Assembly (NCBI GenBank): GCA_021158645.1 | Contig: JAGGUH010000069.1 | Coordinates: 1 to 7,494, forward strand | Direction: 5' to 3' | Length of the DNA stretch: 7,494 nt | From: a bacterium | GTDB lineage: Bacteria > Patescibacteriota > Minisyncoccia > UBA6257 > JAGGUH01 | Shown here: one piece after another, positions 5,620 to 7,494 of the stretch | Numbering within the stretch: position 1 is the first letter of the stretch | How the letters are laid out: each line of letters opens with the position of its first letter | The notes under the pieces: model-generated | Databases searched by the model: none | What the model saw: only the letters and a program-made list of their open reading frames with translations | Told to the model about the DNA's origin: nothing | Position numbers and translations under genes: made by a program

Positions 5620-5923
5620 ATTTTTTGATATCTTTTTTTTCTTTTATCTCAAGTAAAATTTCTTTTACAAACAAAAAAGTCGGTTCCCGATAAATTTTCA
5701 AAGGGTGATTCAAAAAAATTTTCTTAATTTCTTTTAAAGAATAAGTTTCAAAAAGCCATTTTAATGCTTTTAAATTTCCAAAGGCAAGAATTTGATGAAT
5801 AATGTAAATTTTATCTTTCTCTAAATCTAAATCTTCTATTTTTACCGACCATAAATAAGGCCTTAAAAATTCTGGCAATTTTGATTTTTTTATTTTTGAT
5901 TGTTTTTTGTTTTTAATTTTCAT
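5594..5923 (-). CDS. small DUF6922-like protein, putative antitoxin partner of the nucleotidyltransferase
   Basis: The ATG at 5923 gives 109 aa; TTG at 5938 would add five residues. A basic N-terminus (residues 1-14) is followed by LPEFLRPYLWSVKIEDLDLE, then IIHQILAFGNLKALKWLFETY (about 41-61) and a C-terminal REPTFLFVKEILLEI segment. The L-P-x-x-L-R-P-x-x-W opening, the 'ILxxGxxxAxxWL' helix and the arginine-led C-terminal helix fit a family I recall as DUF6922, commonly encoded next to AbiEii-type genes. That naming is from memory and should be checked. It overlaps the nucleotidyltransferase gene by 26 nt, the usual layout for an antitoxin-toxin pair. CATATG iterons lie directly upstream and could be an autoregulatory site. 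No ribosome-binding site or recognisable helix-turn-helix is seen. Confidence 0.72.
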   Translation of the reverse strand: MKIKNKKQSKIKKSKLPEFLRPYLWSVKIEDLDLEKDKIYIIHQILAFGNLKALKWLFETYSLKEIKKIFLNHPLKIYREPTFLFVKEILLEIKEKKDIKKYVSEKITI

Positions 5924-5953
5924 TTTGATTTTTAGCAATTAAATAAGAATTTG

Positions 5954-5982
5954 ATATTAGCATATGCTATAGCATATGTCAT
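5954..5982 (-). promoter_or_regulatory. candidate promoter for the DUF6922-like/AbiEii pair (and pheT)
   Basis: On the minus strand ATGACA (5977-5982) and TAATAT (5954-5959) are 17 bp apart, a 5/6 and 4/6 match to consensus. The start point would be near 5947, leaving about 24 nt before the ATG at 5923. The box elements overlap the iterons, as expected of a repressible promoter. The match is modest, and read-through from pheS is an alternative. Confidence 0.35.
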
Positions 5983-5992
5983 AGCATATGTC
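5959..5992. promoter_or_regulatory. three 12-bp CATATG iterons, candidate operator
   Basis: Three units with an exact 12-bp period begin at 5959, 5971 and 5983: AGCATATGCT, AGCATATGTC and AGCATATGTC, joined by AT. The first is a perfect 10-bp palindrome, and each holds the palindrome CATATG. The block begins 36 bp upstream of the DUF6922-like start. Evenly spaced palindromic units directly in front of an antitoxin-like gene suggest a binding site for a dimeric regulator; no repressor is proven. Confidence 0.5.
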
Positions 5993-6030
5993 ATCAATAA
6001 AGAACTTATTTCACCATTTTTCTCTTCCCG

Positions 6031-6150
6031 CTTCCCACCTCCCACTACTCACCTCTTTTTTATCATTTAACATTCACACTTCCCATCTCCCACTACTCAC
6101 CTCTTTTTTATCATTTAACATTCACACTTCCCACCTCTCACTACTCACCT
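6031..6150. repeat. 48-bp tandem repeat, 2.5 copies, reaching the pheS stop
   Basis: Copies lie at 6031-6078 and 6079-6126, identical except for one base, with a partial third at 6127-6150. Each unit has a C-rich half (CTTCCCACCTCCCACTACTC) and an AT-rich half (ATCATTTAACATTCACA). The third copy contains the pheS TGA stop (6145-6147). Similar C-rich sequence at 6018-6030 suggests older copies. Related sequences also occur inside pheT (3718-3757) and pheS (6666-6700). There are no spacers between units, so this is not a CRISPR array. Confidence 0.9.
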
Positions 6151-7185
6151 CCATTGTTGTATAAACCTTAAATCTCCTTTATAAAACAATCTGACATCAG
6201 GGATTTTATATTTAATCATTGCCAATCGATCCACACCAACTCCAAAAGCAAAGCCCTGCCAATTAAACGGATTTAACCTTGCTGACTTAAAAACATTTGG
6301 ATGAACCATTCCGGCTCCCATCACTTCTAACCATTTTTCTTTTTTTGATTTTTGATTTTTGATTTTTGATTTAAATTTAATATCTACCTCAACGCTTGGC
6401 TCAGTAAAAGGAAAATAACTTGGTCGGAGACGAATTTCAACTTTCTTTTTAAAAAACTCTTCAAAAAAATGTAAAATAATTGCTTTAAAATTTGACAAAT
6501 TAATATTTTTATCAACCATTAATCCTTCTACCTGATAAAATTGAATTTCATGGCTAGCATCAGTGCGCTCATGCCGAAAAACTCGACCCGGCGCAATAAT
6601 TCGAAATGGAGGCTGATGTTTTTCCATATATCTTACCTGGACCGGTGAAGTATGGGTACGAAGAAGGAAGCGGGAAGTGTGAGATGAGAAGTGTAAGGCG
6701 GAATCAAGCCAGAAAGTTGACCAAAGATCTCTTGAGGGATGATTCTTGGGGATATTTAAAGCATCAAAATTATAAACAGAATTCTCAATTTCAGGACCTT
6801 CAACAACTTCAAAACCCATTCTTAAAAAAATATCTTTAATTTCCCTTAAAACCAAAGTTAAAGGATGCAAATGCCCTAAATAAACTTTTTTTCCGGGACA
6901 AGTTAAATCAACTTTTTCTTTTAATAATTTTTCTTTTTCTTCTTTTGTTTTTAACTTTTCAAATTTTAAGGAAATAAAATTTTCAATCTCTTTTTTTAAA
7001 GAATTTGCTTCTTTGCCAACTTTTTTTCGCTCCTCGATCGGCAGTTTTTTTAAAGAGTGCAAAACTTTAGTAAGAATTCCCGACTTCCTTCCTAAATAGT
7101 TTAATTTAATTTCTTCCAACTCTTTAAAAGAATTTATCTTTTCTATCTCTTTTAAAAACTTTTTTTTAATTTCAGAAACCTTCAT
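6145..7185 (-). CDS. pheS: phenylalanyl-tRNA synthetase alpha subunit
   Basis: This is the catalytic alpha chain that activates phenylalanine with ATP and transfers it to tRNA-Phe, acting with PheT in the cytoplasm. The ATG at 7185 gives 346 aa, normal for bacterial PheS; an upstream TTG would overlap the promoter. Residues 1-90 are a lysine/glutamate-rich coiled-coil arm containing LNYLGRKSGILTKVLHSLKK (28-47). The class II core follows: motif 1 region GFEVVEGPEIENSVYNFDAL (124-143), RTHTSPVQ (176-183), motif 2 FRIIAPGRVFRHERTDASHE (194-213), TEPSVEVD (261-268), GAGMVHPNV (290-298) and motif 3 GVGVDRLAMIKY (315-326). Two loops look expanded by repeat DNA: about 161-173, and a lysine-rich run at 272-282. 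First gene of a pheS-(AbiE-like pair)-pheT cluster. Confidence 0.98.
   Translation of the reverse strand: MKVSEIKKKFLKEIEKINSFKELEEIKLNYLGRKSGILTKVLHSLKKLPIEERKKVGKEANSLKKEIENFISLKFEKLKTKEEKEKLLKEKVDLTCPGKKVYLGHLHPLTLVLREIKDIFLRMGFEVVEGPEIENSVYNFDALNIPKNHPSRDLWSTFWLDSALHFSSHTSRFLLRTHTSPVQVRYMEKHQPPFRIIAPGRVFRHERTDASHEIQFYQVEGLMVDKNINLSNFKAIILHFFEEFFKKKVEIRLRPSYFPFTEPSVEVDIKFKSKIKNQKSKKEKWLEVMGAGMVHPNVFKSARLNPFNWQGFAFGVGVDRLAMIKYKIPDVRLFYKGDLRFIQQWR
6341..6372. repeat. 7-bp tandem repeat (TGATTTT x4) inside pheS
   Basis: GATTTTT repeats four times with a 7-bp period (G at 6347, 6354, 6361 and 6368). It encodes the lysine-rich loop KSKIKNQKSKK (residues 272-282) between VEVDIKF and KWLEVMGAGM, where typical PheS proteins have only a short turn. 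The frame is preserved. Slippage-prone tracts of this kind can change copy number. Confidence 0.7.
6666..6700. repeat. repeat-derived segment inside the pheS catalytic domain
   Basis: The plus strand reads GGAAGCGGGAAGTGTGAGAT then GAGAAGTGTAAGGCG. It resembles the reverse complement of the intergenic repeat near 6025-6095 (GGGAAGCGGGAAG; GGGAGATGGGAAGTGTGAA, about 15 of 19 positions). It encodes roughly residues 162-173 (SALHFSSHTSRF) between STFWLD and LLRTHTSPVQ. Typical PheS has only a few residues there (E. coli: DTFWFDTTRLLRTQTS), so about 9-10 residues appear to have been added in frame, near the active site. Confidence 0.55.
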
Positions 7186-7197
7186 TTTTATTATTAA

Positions 7198-7224
7198 ATT
7201 ATAATTTTTTTTAAAAAAAGTCAA
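7198..7224 (-). promoter_or_regulatory. candidate pheS promoter, near-leaderless
   Basis: On the minus strand TTGACT (7219-7224) precedes a perfect TATAAT (7198-7203) with a short 15-bp spacer made of A and T tracts. The predicted start lies about 5-7 nt before the ATG at 7185, so the mRNA would be almost leaderless, which fits the absence of a Shine-Dalgarno. A shifted -10 (TAATTT, 17-bp spacing) is an alternative. No attenuator or T-box-like leader can fit in this space. Confidence 0.5.
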
Positions 7225-7494
7225 AATGGAAATTTTTTATTGTTTTATTTTAGTAAATTTTATTTCAAAAATCCAATAAGCCGACATAAACTTGTAAAAA
7301 TTTTGTTTGTTGATATTATTGAAATGTAGTTATTAATTGCTTTGATAGTAATCTGATTATTTATTTCCCTCCCCCTCCTATATCCTCCCCCTCCCAGAGG
7401 GAGGGGGAGGAAAAAGGTGGGGGAGGGAGAATATCAGAGCCTTACCAAGGTGGTTGGCAATTACATTTAATATTTTATTGTCAGACTATAAGGG
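7225..7494. other. intergenic region upstream of pheS
   Basis: About 310 bases upstream of the pheS start contain no convincing gene. From the left they hold the pheS promoter, AT-rich sequence with a TTATTGTTTTATT motif (7238-7250), the G-rich nested palindrome (7366-7428), and a final stretch with a small CCTT/AAGG hairpin (7440-7450). A plus-strand frame is open from 7352 to the edge but has no start codon and runs through the palindrome. Confidence 0.6.
7366..7428. repeat. C/G-rich nested palindromic element
   Basis: The inner arms TCCTCCCCCTCCC (7383-7395) and GGGAGGGGGAGGA (7399-7411) are perfect 13-bp inverted repeats with an AGA loop. The outer arms TCCCTCCCCCTCCT (7366-7379) and AGGTGGGGGAGGGA (7415-7428) pair with one mismatch, across symmetric 3-nt gaps. 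The plus strand carries four runs of three or more G, compatible with a G-quadruplex. The composition is very unlike the AT-rich surroundings. No T-tract follows on either strand, so it is not an obvious terminator; a dispersed palindromic element is more likely. Confidence 0.8.

Noticed and set aside
6031..6150. CRISPR array
   Set aside because: The 48-bp units are joined directly with no unique spacers, and no cas genes are visible.
6606..6839. 77-codon plus-strand open frame within pheS
   Set aside because: It is antisense to conserved PheS catalytic motifs and has no recognisable protein features.
7436..7462. tRNA-Thr (GGU)-like anticodon arm on the minus strand (CCTTGGTAAGG)
   Set aside because: The flanks do not extend the anticodon stem, and no acceptor stem, D arm or T arm can be formed around it.
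7352..7494. plus-strand open frame to the window edge with a protein-like end (ENIRALPRWLAITFN)
   Set aside because: It has no start codon, its first half is the palindromic C/G-rich element, and it cannot be followed beyond the edge.

Overview
The window looks like AT-rich chromosomal DNA from a candidate-phyla-radiation (Patescibacteria-type) bacterium. This is inferred from four things: very low G+C with long A/T tracts, weak or absent Shine-Dalgarno sequences, a tail-fibre-like surface protein of a style common in that group, and many short tandem repeats both between and inside genes. TGA is used as an ordinary stop (pheS and both toxin-antitoxin-like genes end in TGA), so UGA is not recoded as glycine. 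Every convincing gene lies on the minus strand, so transcription runs from right to left.

Right part (7494 to 4981). A G-rich nested palindrome (7366-7428) lies upstream of a TTGACT/TATAAT promoter and pheS, the phenylalanyl-tRNA synthetase alpha chain (7185-6145). The end of pheS runs into a 48-bp tandem repeat. Next come three 12-bp CATATG iterons, a small DUF6922-like gene (5923-5594) and an AbiEii-type nucleotidyltransferase gene (5619-4981). These two genes overlap by 26 nt. The AbiEii gene overlaps the pheT start by ATGA, so a toxin-antitoxin-like pair sits inside the pheS-pheT operon and is probably translationally coupled to pheT. Some AbiEii-family toxins (MenT type) modify tRNA 3' ends, which makes the link to a tRNA synthetase worth attention.

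Middle (4984 to 2166). pheT encodes a shortened beta chain of 703 aa with no N-terminal EMAP/OB-fold tRNA-binding domain. Simple repeats related to the intergenic ones fill three of its loops. After it comes a four-helix-bundle (23S rRNA intervening-sequence protein family) gene with its own near-consensus promoter. That gene lies between inverted arrays of an 8-bp repeat, (TTAACGGG)x3 on one side and (TTAACGAG)x3 on the other, so its mRNA ends could pair. The unit is also flanked by a near-identical 29-bp direct repeat.

Left part (2165 to 1). A 626-aa membrane-anchored, fibre-like surface protein combines phage-tail-like modules, a 13-residue glycine-rich beta-roll repeat and an inserted carbohydrate-binding-like module. 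Downstream lies a start-less C-terminal gene remnant and then a GATTTGACATTTGACAT repeat.

The phenylalanyl-tRNA synthetase genes are firm. The roles of the inserted pair, the four-helix-bundle unit and the repeats are inference.
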